Shown piece after piece: positions 54,210 through 64,000 of a DNA stretch of 64,000 nucleotides (position 1 is the stretch's first letter; the number at the start of each line of letters is the position of its first letter). Origin of the DNA: Eretmocerus hayati (lineage: Eukaryota > Arthropoda > Insecta > Hymenoptera > Aphelinidae); the NCBI GenBank assembly GCA_029851415.1, contig CM056742.1, positions 81,024,748 through 81,088,747 on the forward strand, given 5' to 3'. Position numbers and translations under genes: made by a program. The notes under the pieces are model-generated. The model had not been told where the DNA came from and searched no databases. It saw only the letters and a list, made by a program, of their open reading frames with translations.

Positions 54210-55553
54210 CGAGGCCAGATCAACACACACCGAAGATTGGTACGGGGCCAGATCGACACTAGGACCGTAACAGGACCAGATCGACACTCATCGAGGACCG
54301 ATGCAGGACCGTATCAACAGTAGCAGAGGACCGGTACAGGACCAGACACTCATTAAGGACCGCAACAGTACCAAATCGAGACTCATCGAGGACCGTGAGA
54401 GGACCACATCGAGACTCATCGAGGTCCGAAACAGGGCCACACCAACACTCGCCGAGGACCGGTACAGGATCAGACAATCGTCTAGGACCGTCACAGGACC
54501 ACATCTATACTCGTCGAGGACCGGTAAAGGACAACGTCAACACTCGTCGGGGACCTGTGCGGGATCACATCGGCAGTCGTCGAGGACCGGTACAGAACGA
54601 CGTCGACACTTGTCGGGGACCGAAACAGGACCACATCGACACTCGTCGAGGACCGATGCAGAACCTTATCAACAGTGACAGAGGACCAGTACAGGACCTG
54701 ACACTCATCGAGGACCGTAACAGGACCAAATCGAGACTCATCGAAGACCAAAACAGGACCACATCGACACTCGTCGGAGACCTGTGCGAGACCACATCGA
54801 CACTCGTCGGGACTTGTACGGGACCGCATCGGTACTCGTCGAGGATCGGTACAGGACCACATCGACACTCGTCGGGGACCTGTGCGGGACCACATCGACA
54901 CTCGTCAAGGACCGGTACAGGACCACATCGACACCTATGGGGACTGAAATAGGACCACATCGACACTCGTCGAGGACCGGTCCAGGGCCGTGTCAACAGT
55001 AGCCGAGTATCGGTACAGGACCAGATACTTATTATGGACCGCAACAAGACCAAATCGAGACTCATCAAAGAGTGGTACAGGACCACATTGACACTCGACG
55101 AGGATCGGTACAGGATCAGACACTCATCGAGACAGGACCACATCAAGACTCATCGAAGACCAGAACAAGGCCACATCGACACTCGTCGAGAACCGGTGCA
55201 GGACCACATCGACACCCATCGGGGACAGAAAAAGGACCACATCGACACTCGTCGAGGACCGGTGAAGGGCTGTATCAACAGTAGCCGAGGATCGGTACAG
55301 GACCAGACACTTATTATGGACCGCAACAGGACCAAATCGAGACTCATCAAGGACCGGTACAGGTCAACGTCGACACTCGTCGGGGACCGGTATGGGACCA
55401 CATCGACACTCGTCTGGGACCGGTACAGGACCACATGGACACTTGTCGGGAACCTGTGCGGGACCACATCGACACTCGTCGAGGACCGGTACAGGACAAC
55501 GTCGGCACTCGTCGGACACCTGTGCAGGACCGTATCAACCGTAGATGAGGAAT
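54210..55553. repeat. 33-bp minisatellite array 1
   Basis: About 40 degenerate units of GACCGGTACAGGACCACATC plus GACACTCGTCGAG fill 1.34 kb. Because 33 is a multiple of three, all frames tend to stay open on both strands, giving repetitive peptides that should not be read as genes. The same unit forms arrays at 60695-61195 (inverted) and 61588-62130. Confidence 0.95.
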
Positions 55554-56002
55554 TATGGAAGTGACATGTGGCCCTGGATTCGTTTGCAAAAATATGAGAG
55601 ACGACGTAGGAATGTTCCCGCTCGGGTTTTATCTATTCTCATCATACACACATCAAAGTAGAAGAATTGTTCTCGCTCAGATGTTTTGATTTTTATTGGC
55701 CCTTAGGTGCGAACCTAAAAGTCAGTATACGCATCTCGGAGAGTTTCATGGCACTCTACACATAATATACCCTTAGCGCGATAGAGTGGTGCCCACGGAA
55801 CTTACAATAATAGTCGCATGGCTAATTTCTACTCATCCAAACAACAATGTTCATACAGCAACTAGAATTCCAAACCTGGGCTCTTTCTCGCTCTGGCATC
55901 TGATCTTCTCGATTCTACATTGATGAAGAATATACTAACCCCTTAAGGATCTGATTGTTTCGAAGACTTGTTTTATCTCGGATGAATGAAGAAGAAGTGG
56001 GG
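55554..56002. other. Unassigned stretch
   Basis: No gene or repeat is recognised. Confidence 0.5.
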
Positions 56003-56152
56003 CCCGCGAAAATTTCCATCGTACAAAGGGGGATAAAGTGAATGATCGGACTACGAAAGTTAGTGATCCTAAGATGTGATCTTAAGCTTTGCGGGAGCAT
56101 TAGTTGATTTCTCGGTACCACTCGGGTAATTTGCTAGCATGGTCTGGGCTGT
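56003..56152 (+). repeat. Direct repeat right of the minisatellite
   Basis: It is the second copy of 54046-54190 with moderate divergence. The pair could be the ends of one element carrying the array, or a tandem duplication. Confidence 0.7.
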
Positions 56153-57639
56153 GAGTTTTTGTCTCGTACTCATGAACTTCGGAGCGCGATTGTGATCCAC
56201 GCGAGTACGATTTTCTATTCTCGTGAATCCACGAAATACGGGTTCTTATTCGGGATACTCTTTTTCTACTTTTCTGGATACACAAAGTTCCTCGTATGCG
56301 CAGAGATGAAATAATTTTGTTACAATGTGTAGTTGCAATTTCACCCATTTATTCGTTGTGTCTCACGGTAATTACGCGTCTGAATATCTGATTATTCGGC
56401 TCCGAGTCGCTCAAATCACGCGTATGTGGGCTCATTTTGTAGCTTCCGACATGAGTTCCCGAATCAGCCGAGATACTTTGTATGATATTCAGAAAGATTT
56501 GATGAATTCACAATTTACTAGCTATCTTTATGTTATTTATCGGAATTTTTGCGAAAACTGAGTATTTATCGAGTAACTTATACAAATCAAGTCCGATACT
56601 GGCATGCCGATCTCGGGATGGGGACTCTTTGACACCCCCGTAAATTTTTTCACGTTTGTGATGCTAGAATATGAGAAAATGAGTGATTTGGCCCAGCTCA
56701 AATTGCAAATGGTTCGAAGTAAGTTTTTGCGATGTCGATCGATGAAATAATGTTTAGTAAAACCGGTGCCAAATTGTCTTATTACCAACAATCTCAATAG
56801 TCAATTGCACCTTGGCGCATTCGATTCCTTGTCTCGAAACTTCGAAATCCCTTTTGAGAGTTCCAAAACTTGAGTTCGGATCGATTGTGAGAGCTCATCG
56901 GTGGAAAATAATGAAAGACAACATTGACGTGTGCCCAACATTCCCCCCATGTGGTTATCTGTGAGGGGCGTGCAGTACAACTTTGTTACCACTCGGAACG
57001 TATGTATCACGTCAAAATACGTCGAAAATAGGGTTTTTGGCGATTGATTTCACGGCGAAGAAACGGTCATATGCACTTCAATGCTGATTGACATTGTGTT
57101 GACGAATAGGGCATGTTGTGTACGCCCTCTCGCGAACTCAGCAAGAATCACTTTTAGGGAAAATCGTTATAGCTTGGCTCTGGTTGGTTGAAATTGAGCT
57201 TACTTTGGCTTGCTTTGAGGGTCTTGAAGCAAGATTCAACATGAGCTGAGGCACGCTGCAAGATATTAGTAGGCCCCAATTATAGGCAAAACGGCTTAGG
57301 AGGCAGGGGCGTATCAGGTACGCCTACCTCACTCGATTTCAGCCGGTGAAAAACTACAGGACTGAGTTCTTCCAATATGTGATTGGGATTCAAGTTATCC
57401 AAATTTAATGCTCATCTCTTTGTGTTGACATTACTTGGCTCTTTGAGTATGCAAAATAATTGGCAATCATTTCTTATGTATAGCTGACGATGGATATTGT
57501 ACATCCACCATAAGAGAGTGATTTGCCTGATGAGTAACGATTTTTGAGGCTGCTGTTTCCTAAAGAAAATAGAAAAAATAAAATAAAAATAAATCATCAG
57601 ATAAAATAAAAATTACAACAGAATGAAAATAAATCAGTG
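56153..57639. other. Unassigned stretch
   Basis: No gene is supported. Frames are short and unlike known families; an A/T-rich AAATAAAATAAAAATAAATC tract lies near 57570-57620. Nothing else was seen. Confidence 0.5.
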
Positions 57640-58720
57640 TTTGTGTTCAAGGTCTGAAATGAATGCAGCTTTCAATAGATCCAGATACTTGTTGAGAAAA
57701 TATTACACCTCAAACTCTGGCCAATCATTCAGTCTATCTGTGGAGGGGTGAATTACACAAACACATGAGTAATAACCTTTCTTGAAACTTGAAAAGTAGT
57801 TAGATAGGGGCACTGTAGTTACAGTTTACAGAATGACTTCATGTAATGATGTTATTCATATTTCGCTTGATGAATTCAGACACCGGTCAATGTTTGAGGT
57901 TCACTATTCTCTCAACAATTAGTTGGAACTATTGAAAGCTCTAACCAATTCAGGAATTGCAAACAAACACTGATTGGAAAAGAAACTGTCATGGAGCTTG
58001 TCGTTATCCAACTTCCATGCACAGTATTGCCAAGCTTCAACTCAGTTTGGTCTTGAGAAGGTAGTGCACCTCAATCTTCATCTGGGGATTCACTTTATCT
58101 GTTGAATGATTGAAAACACCATCACTTGGGGGCCATCGTTTCCAATGCTTTGAAACTATTGAGATGTGAGCAAGCAAATCCAACTTCCAACTGTTGGAGG
58201 TTGAGGTGCAATATCTTCTTGACTGGTTCTTTGAACTCTATTGCAAAGTGCATATGATTCAGACCTTGAATGCAAACTTCGCTTGAAAAACAATCTGTCT
58301 TGAAGTTTGAATGTTTTATGTGCAAAGGTCTGACAACAACAAGCTCCATATAAGTTTGTTTTTCAATCAGTGTTTGTATTCAAGGTCTGAATTAAATGAA
58401 GCTTTCAATAGATTCAAATACTCGTTGAGAAAATGGGGCATCTCAACTTTGACCGGTCATTAAAGTTATGTATGGAGTGATGAATGGCACCATCACATGA
58501 GGGCTACCTTTTTTGATAAACTTGAAGTATACTGCTATAGCTAGATGTGAGAAAGGTAGATTCAGTTTCCAAAATAAATTCATGTAATGATGTTCTGTAT
58601 GACTGCACAAATGATTTCAATCACGGATCAATGTTTGAGGTCACTTTTTCCTGAATAGGTAGTTGAAACTATTGCACTCAATCCTGAACTTGTGTATGAA
58701 TATTGATCATGAAAAAAATT
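57640..58720 (+). repeat. ~370-bp degenerate tandem repeat, three units
   Basis: The phrase CACCTCAA/GCATCTCAA followed by ...GAATGATT/TGATGAATGG..CACCATCAC(A/T)TG occurs near 57700, 58065 and 58438. CAGTGTTTGT(G/A)TTCAAGGTC occurs at 57637 and 58365, and in inverted form near 58260. Alternate units look like mirror copies, so the array is partly palindromic. Confidence 0.6.
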
Positions 58721-58968
58721 TGTTGGAGCTTTTGCCCTTCTTACACTCCCGCGCACCAAACACTTTTTCGGTGGCAGTGCGAAGTACAGCAGCAGTTTCT
58801 TGAAATACAAATCCATTTCAGAAACATCCTGGAATTTTAGCTGGATGTGCGACATGCTGTGCGATGATCCGCACCAATCCGCACTGCCGCTAAGGTACAC
58901 ATGGCCCGCGAGACAGCTGTGTCCAATGTCGAGACATGTGCCAGCGCCCAGCACAACTGATGCCGCCT
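58721..58968. other. Unassigned stretch
   Basis: No gene. It lies between the tandem repeat and the inverted MITE copy. Confidence 0.5.
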
Positions 58969-59487
58969 CAATCGCCGACTAAAAGATGCATCACTTATTA
59001 CACGATGCCCACGGCAAAGCGAGAAAAGATGTCATTACGCATAATGACTTGGACCAAAAATACAGCAGCCATGAACGGAAAATACACGCGGACCATAGCC
59101 CCTCATAAGTACACAAGCGTCTCGCGTCTCGGGTCTCCGGCTGCTTTTCCTCGATTGCAATCAATTGCAATTCGTCGCTGCGACGAGCAATCTTCGCATT
59201 AGGTACGACCACGTGACTGTTAGGCTTACTTTTCACTCTCGCAAGATTGCTCGTCGCGGCGACGGAATGCAATCCACGAAAAGCAGCGGACGCGAGACGC
59301 GAGACGCCAACGCAAGAGCTGGGGAGACGTGTGCGCGAGACGGTCGAGGCTTCAAAACGAAACGGCATTCAAAATTGATTTTCAAAATGACCAGGGCCCC
59401 AATCCTAATTTTGCCTACGCGATTGGGACCGGGCAAGCAAGATCTTCAACCCCTTTCCGGGCTTACCTATAGTTTTGAATGACCGTG
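58969..59487 (-). mobile_element. Microsatellite-adjacent palindromic MITE, copy 2
   Basis: It is the reverse complement of 52082-52602 over its full length, starting ATCGCCGACTAAAAGATGCA and ending TATAGTTTTGAATGACCGTG, then (TG)n(CG)n. It sits beside a different microsatellite from copy 1. Confidence 0.75.
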
Positions 59488-59525
59488 TATATGTGTGTGT
59501 GTGTGTGTGTGCGCGCGCGCGCGTA
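59488..59525. repeat. (TG)n(CG)n microsatellite
   Basis: TATATGTGTGTG runs into GCGCGCGCGCGCG directly after the MITE. Confidence 0.95.
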
Positions 59526-60694
59526 TCGAAACACATATGAGGACTTGAACATTCGCCTAGGGACATTTGTCTCGTCAAGCTGGCAGCCCTGGTTTGATTA
59601 TACCAAGTGACAAACATAAGTTGGTGGATATTTTTGGCTCCCGATTTTGGTTTGGGAAATATTGGGAATCGCATGGTATCTGTGCGGCAAACACATTTCC
59701 GACGTAGAAACTCCTCCGGAAGCGATTGATGTGGTCAAAATCACGATAACTCTATTTGTTGCGGAACTGTAAATGAATTTTCACGAGCATTTTTGTGCTA
59801 TCTCAGCGAATATCGATCGGAGCGAAATTTCAAGCACACTATCAGAAAGATCGCGAGATTTTGAATCGGAAGTGGTTGTTCCTGACTTTGATATTCGCTT
59901 CATTTCGTACAGTTCGACTAACGAAAAAAAATTATGTGCATCCGTGAAGCTTTTTGTAACGCTTGTATCGCCATTGTTTACATTCGGCGTTCCCGCTCGT
60001 CTGCTAGTTTACTGCTAGCGTGCAAGGGTTCAGCCGAAAGTTCAGCCACGTGCGCACATTGTGCGAGTTTATTTTCACACAACCGGGAACGAGTGGAAGC
60101 AGTGAATAATCTATGCCGTGTAAGTTATTGTGTTTGAATTGTGGCTGGATTCTGCCTGGATGACTCGCGATAACCTTCCCGCGAGGCGGGACGCCGTGTG
60201 GCCTGCTGTTTTGTGCAAGCATGTATGGAGGATATTTATTTGCCAAGTGTCGTATTTTCTGTGGATTTGTTCTGTGTGCAACGGCATATTGGAGGTCCAT
60301 CTTGAGTCGCGGCCGCTACACAAGACATCTTGCGAGCCTTGCACTCACGTGGCAGCAGAAGCTGATGGCGTGCTGTGTTGCGCAGAGAAGCAGCCGACAG
60401 TATCCCAGAACAGCCTAGCTTTAGCGCATCGTACTTGTGCAGTGAATGATGCCAGATTAGTATCACCGAGGTGAGTGTACCCAACATGCCCCCTTCCAGC
60501 CGGTTTGCCAATGTTTTCGGCCCACTTCAATCTTTCTTAACGTGCTTTATTGCATTCAAGATCTTCCAAAAATTTCAATCATTCTTTCGGAGTTGTAATT
60601 TTATGGATTGAATGAGCAATTCCATTTGTGAAAATTTCAAATGCCTGCTGAAATTTTCGTAACTCTACCTGGAAGTACATGATAAAATCACGTA

Positions 60695-61195
60695 AGGTCC
60701 TGAGCCGGTCCGCGGCAAGTGTCGATCTGGTCCTATATCAGTCCTCAGCGAGTGTCGATGCCTGTATCGGTTCTCGACGAGCATCGATGTGGTCCTGTTT
60801 CGGTCCTCGATGAATGTCGATGTGGTCCTGTTACGGTCCTCGATGGAAGTCTTGTCCTCCACCGGTCCTCGGCGAGTGTCCACCTGGCTCTGCACCGATA
60901 TTCGGCGAGTATTGATCTGGCCCGGTACCAGGCTTCGGCGAGTGTTGATTTGGCCCCGTACCGGTTCTGTGCCGGTACTCGGCGAATGTCGATGTAGTCC
61001 TGTACCAGTCCTTGGCGAGTGTCGATCCGGTCCGGTATCGGTTCTCGGCGAGTGTCGATATGGTCCTGTTACAGTCCTGGATGAGTATCTGCTCGTCGCC
61101 AAGTGTCGATGTGGTCCTGTACTGGTCCTCTGTGGCGATCTGATCCTGTACCGGTCCTCGGCCAGTTTCGATTTGGTACCGGATTCAGCCTCATT
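60695..61195 (-). repeat. 33-bp minisatellite array 2 (in the left arm)
   Basis: About 15 units of TCGGCGAGTGTCGATCTGGT plus CCTGTACCGGTCC, the reverse complement of the array 1 unit with a CTCGGCGAG variant. It mirrors array 3 in the opposite arm. Confidence 0.9.
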
Positions 61196-61587
61196 CGTCA
61201 CCGTCGCGGGACATAATCGACTCTCGCCGATGACCCAAACGGGAGGAACACTCATAGATGCTCTACCAAATGGACACAACTATCTGATTCTATGAAGTTT
61301 TTGATCAACTCTCATTGTCTCTGTCATAATTGAAGGCTTCGGAGTTCTATCGTTATAACTCGATTCATACCGTTTTAAATCGCATATATCGAAACTCAAT
61401 CACGCATTACACAGTGTGCAGTTTTTTACATACATTTATAAGTGATTTATTGTTCGAATAGTCAACTCCTAGTTGTGTCCGACGAGAAGGATTTGACGCT
61501 CTTTGAACGTACCGCGGACCGGGTAAAATCGCGTGTTGTGTATATTCGCGTGTAGCCATATATTCTGTTTGCTAAAAGTATCTGACA
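61196..61587. other. Loop between the minisatellite arms
   Basis: About 390 bases with no repeat units and no supported gene. Confidence 0.6.
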
Positions 61588-62130
61588 CTCATCGAGGACC
61601 GTAACAGAACCACATATACACTTGCCGAGAACTGGTAGAGGACCAGATCGACACTCGCTGAGGACCGGTAAAGCGCCGGATCAACACTCGCAAAGGACCT
61701 GTGCAGGACCAGACACTCATTACGGACCGCAACAGGACCACATCGACCCTCATCAAGGACCGAAATATAAGTGAATCGGCACTTGCCGAGGACTGGTGCA
61801 GGGCCAAATGGACGCTCGCCGAGCATCGGTGTAGAACCATATCGATACTCGCCGAGTACCGATACATGACAAGACACTGATCGAGGACCGTAACAAGACC
61901 GCATTGACAGTCATCGAGGACCAAACAAGGACCACATTGACGCTCGTCGAGAACCGGTACAGGAATTGACACTTGCTAAGGACTGATATAGGACCAGATC
62001 GACACTAACCGAGGACCAGTACAGGACCACATCGACACCCGCCTAGAACTGATAGAGGACCAGATTGACACTCGGTCAGAACGGTGACAGGACCAGATCG
62101 ACACTTGTCGCGGACCGGCGCAGGACCTTA
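61588..62130 (+). repeat. 33-bp minisatellite array 3 (in the right arm)
   Basis: About 16 units of GACACTCGCCGAGGACCGGT plus ACAGGACCAGATC. They share the GCCGAG variant with array 2, not the GTCGAG variant common in array 1, as expected if arrays 2 and 3 were copied together as arms. Confidence 0.9.
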
Positions 62131-62920
62131 CGTGATTTTATCATGTACTTCCAGGTAGAGTTATGATAATTCCCGCAGGCATTTGAAATTTCCGCGAATG
62201 CAATTGCTCGTTCCATTCATGAAATTACAACTTCGATTGAGAGATTGAGATTTCTGAGAGCTTTTGAATGCAATCAAGCACGTGAAGGAAGATTGAAGTG
62301 GGCCGAAGATATTGGCAAACCGGGTGAGAGGGGGCATCTTGGTTACACTCACTTCGGTGATACTAATTTGGCATCATTTACTGCACAAGTACGATGCGCT
62401 AAAGCTGTGCCGTTCTGGGATACTGCCGGCTGCCTCTCTGCCCAATACAGCACGCCGTCAGCTTCTGCTGCCACGTGCGTGCAAGGCTCCCTGGATGTTT
62501 TGCGCAGCGGCCGCTACTCAAGATGGACCTCGAATATGCCGTTGCACACAGAACAAATCCACAGAAAATACGACACTTGGCACATAAATATCCTCGATAC
62601 ACGCTTGCAAAAAACAGCAGGCCACATGGCGTCCAACCTCGCGGGAATGTTATCGCGAGCCATCCAGGCAGAATCCAGCCACAATTCAAACACAGTAACT
62701 CACACGGCATAGATTATTCACTGCTCCCACTCGTTCCCGGTTGTGTGAAAATAAACTCGCACAATGCGCGCACGTGGCTGAACCTCGGCTAAACTCTTGC
62801 ACGCTGGCAGTAAACTAGCAGACGAGCGGGAATGCCGAATGTGAACAATGGCGTTACAAGCGTTACAAAAAGCTTCACGGACGCACATAATTTTTTTTCG
62901 TTAGTCAAATTGTACGAAGT

Positions 62921-63832
62921 CTCAATGGGCGGAAAGGCCGACAACGTATCGTTTTTGAGTAATCGTGACAAAAGTCGCCCGAGCTTGCAAGCTAAAATAG
63001 GGTTATGCCATGTTTACAATATGCACTACGCACTCGAACTCCTCGTTAGATCGTTCATTTTCCATCGTGTGAGACCCGCAATATATTTACAAAAGATATG
63101 GAAAGTAATTCGAGATTATTCGCTCTTGGCTCTTCTAAGGTTGCATTGAGAAATAATCGAAAATCGCTCAAATTTGGAAGAGCAAACGAAGGGATTGTCT
63201 GCAAGTCCAACAAAGTTGTGATATAGCTCGCCCTTGCTCGGAAAAGTACTCGAAGGAGAGCTTTAAAATAGGTCTTTCATAATCAACAGGCTTTGTCAAT
63301 CCCTGAGCGACTATCTCATGCGAAATACCAGTTTCCTTTAAAAGATCGATTTATTGAATTTCCGAAAACATTTGCCAGCACTCATCCCATATAGATGCGT
63401 GCGGCATTCATTGAATGCCTGCGAATCTTTGACTAGAACATGGTGATTCTTTTTGAAGAAGCTCTCTCCAGGGAAGCTTCTCTGAAGCCTTTTCCTTGGT
63501 GCATTACTGAACAAGGGCGAGCTATTTCACAGTTCTGCTGGACCTCTCCGGAAAATCCCTCCGACTTCTTTCTCTCGAACTCGAGCGATTTTGGGCTATT
63601 TTCTTTGTGAAGACCTTTGCAAAGCGAAGGTAAGAGAATATCGAACAATTAGTGAACTCCTTTGCAATTGAATTGCGAGTTTCACAAGATAGAATGAACA
63701 GGCTAAGATAGAATTCTAACGCGTACAGTATCTCGTAAACATCGCATAACCCTACTTTAGCTTGCAAGCCCAAGCAACTTTCATAACGAATTACTCAAAA
63801 GCGATACGTTATTGGTTCTTGCGCCCATTGAG
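62921..63832. mobile_element. CTCAATGGGCG foldback MITE (912 bp) nested in the right arm
   Basis: The ends CTCAATGGGCGGAAAGG and CTTGCGCCCATTGAG are inverted. Inner blocks pair as ACGTATCGTTTTTGAGTAAT with ATTACTCAAAAGCGATACGT, GCTTGCAAGCTAAAATAGGG with its near-complement, and GAGCTATATCACAAC-type sequence. It splits the right arm: arm sequence stops at 62920 and resumes after 63832. No coding frame. Confidence 0.75.
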
Positions 63833-64000
63833 TGTTTCATTCAGCTCGTGGAAATCTATCGTTCGATTACCAAATGGACAGGATTAGCTGAAACCCAAAA
63901 TCGTATGATTCATGGCGGGGTCCTCCCGCGATCTTTCTGATGGTGTGCTTGAAATTTCGCCCCGATCGATATTCGCTGAAATAGCAAAAATATGCTCGTG

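Larger units (their letters stand above)
59780..64000. mobile_element. Long inverted-repeat element with minisatellites, right end outside the window
   Basis: The left arm (about 59780-61195) and right arm (61588 to the window edge) are inverted copies. CACGAGCATTTTTGTGCTAT at 59779 pairs with AAATATGCTCGTG at 63988-64000, and ACATGATAAAATCACGTAAG at 60676 pairs with CTTACGTGATTTTATCATGT at 62133. Each arm ends, towards the 390-bp loop, in a 33-bp minisatellite. The right arm also carries a nested foldback (62921-63832). Arm length is at least 1.4 kb. The frames that are open in the arms have no family match. Confidence 0.8.

Noticed and set aside
54301..55564. Long open frames on both strands with peptides such as RGPVQDH or VLYRSSTSVDVV repeats
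   Set aside because: They are read from a 33-bp minisatellite whose period is a multiple of three, so frames stay open in several phases on both strands. No domain or start context supports a protein.
60665..61972. Repetitive open frames in the minisatellite arms
   Set aside because: Same reason as for array 1: they mirror each other on opposite strands in the inverted arms.

Overview
The window looks like eukaryotic, repeat-dense DNA from an invertebrate, most probably an arthropod. This rests on the mobile-element set: decayed BEL/Pao LTR retrotransposons, an RTE-clade LINE nested in an I/Jockey-type LINE, a Tc1-like DNA transposon, a KRBA2/Ginger-like integrase fragment, and a 5S-rRNA-derived SINE. 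The species cannot be fixed from sequence alone. I found no intact host gene, tRNA gene, operon or CRISPR array. Almost every open frame is a decayed transposon domain or a by-product of a repeat. All lengths, repeat pairings and identities here were judged by eye, without alignment software.

Layout. 1-6 kb: a minus-strand BEL/Pao copy (gag at 6.0 kb, pol to about 0.3 kb), split by a 2.7-kb repeat (561-3285) that starts with a foldback. 6-7 kb: a microsatellite, a cluster of palindromes and a KRBA2-like fragment. 7.8-11 kb: an internally deleted BEL/Pao element with both 359-bp LTRs, then a third BEL fragment near 12-12.8 kb. 13.4-18.7 kb: LINE copy A, cut by a 2.07-kb RTE insertion. 20-26.9 kb: a 2.5-kb foldback element with LINE copy B in its loop. 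27.3-30 kb: a second copy of the 561-3285 repeat. 32-45.2 kb: an inverted-repeat locus swollen by nested insertions. These are a TTAA MITE, a hairpin MITE, a 2.59-kb GC-rich insertion with TG/CA ends, three foldback elements, a TA-flanked element and a Tc1 relic. 45.2-49.1 kb: two ~753-bp direct repeats around an array of CGCGTACGCG palindromes. 50.9-51.4 kb: the 5S-derived SINE with a 21-bp target-site duplication. 52-59.5 kb: inverted MITE copies, a 58-bp-stem hairpin, a 33-bp minisatellite and a ~370-bp tandem repeat. 59.8-64 kb: a long inverted repeat whose arms carry 33-bp minisatellite arrays.

The main theme is foldback DNA. At least ten separate palindromic structures are present, with arms from about 50 bp to more than 1 kb. 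Several insertions can be proved because a second copy of the target lacks the insert. The best candidates for undescribed biology are the 2.5-kb GAGTCATTC foldback family, the 5S-derived SINE, the TCGCGTACGCGA palindrome array, the 2.59-kb TGTGACG...CGTCACA insertion, and the minisatellite-bearing inverted repeat at the right edge.
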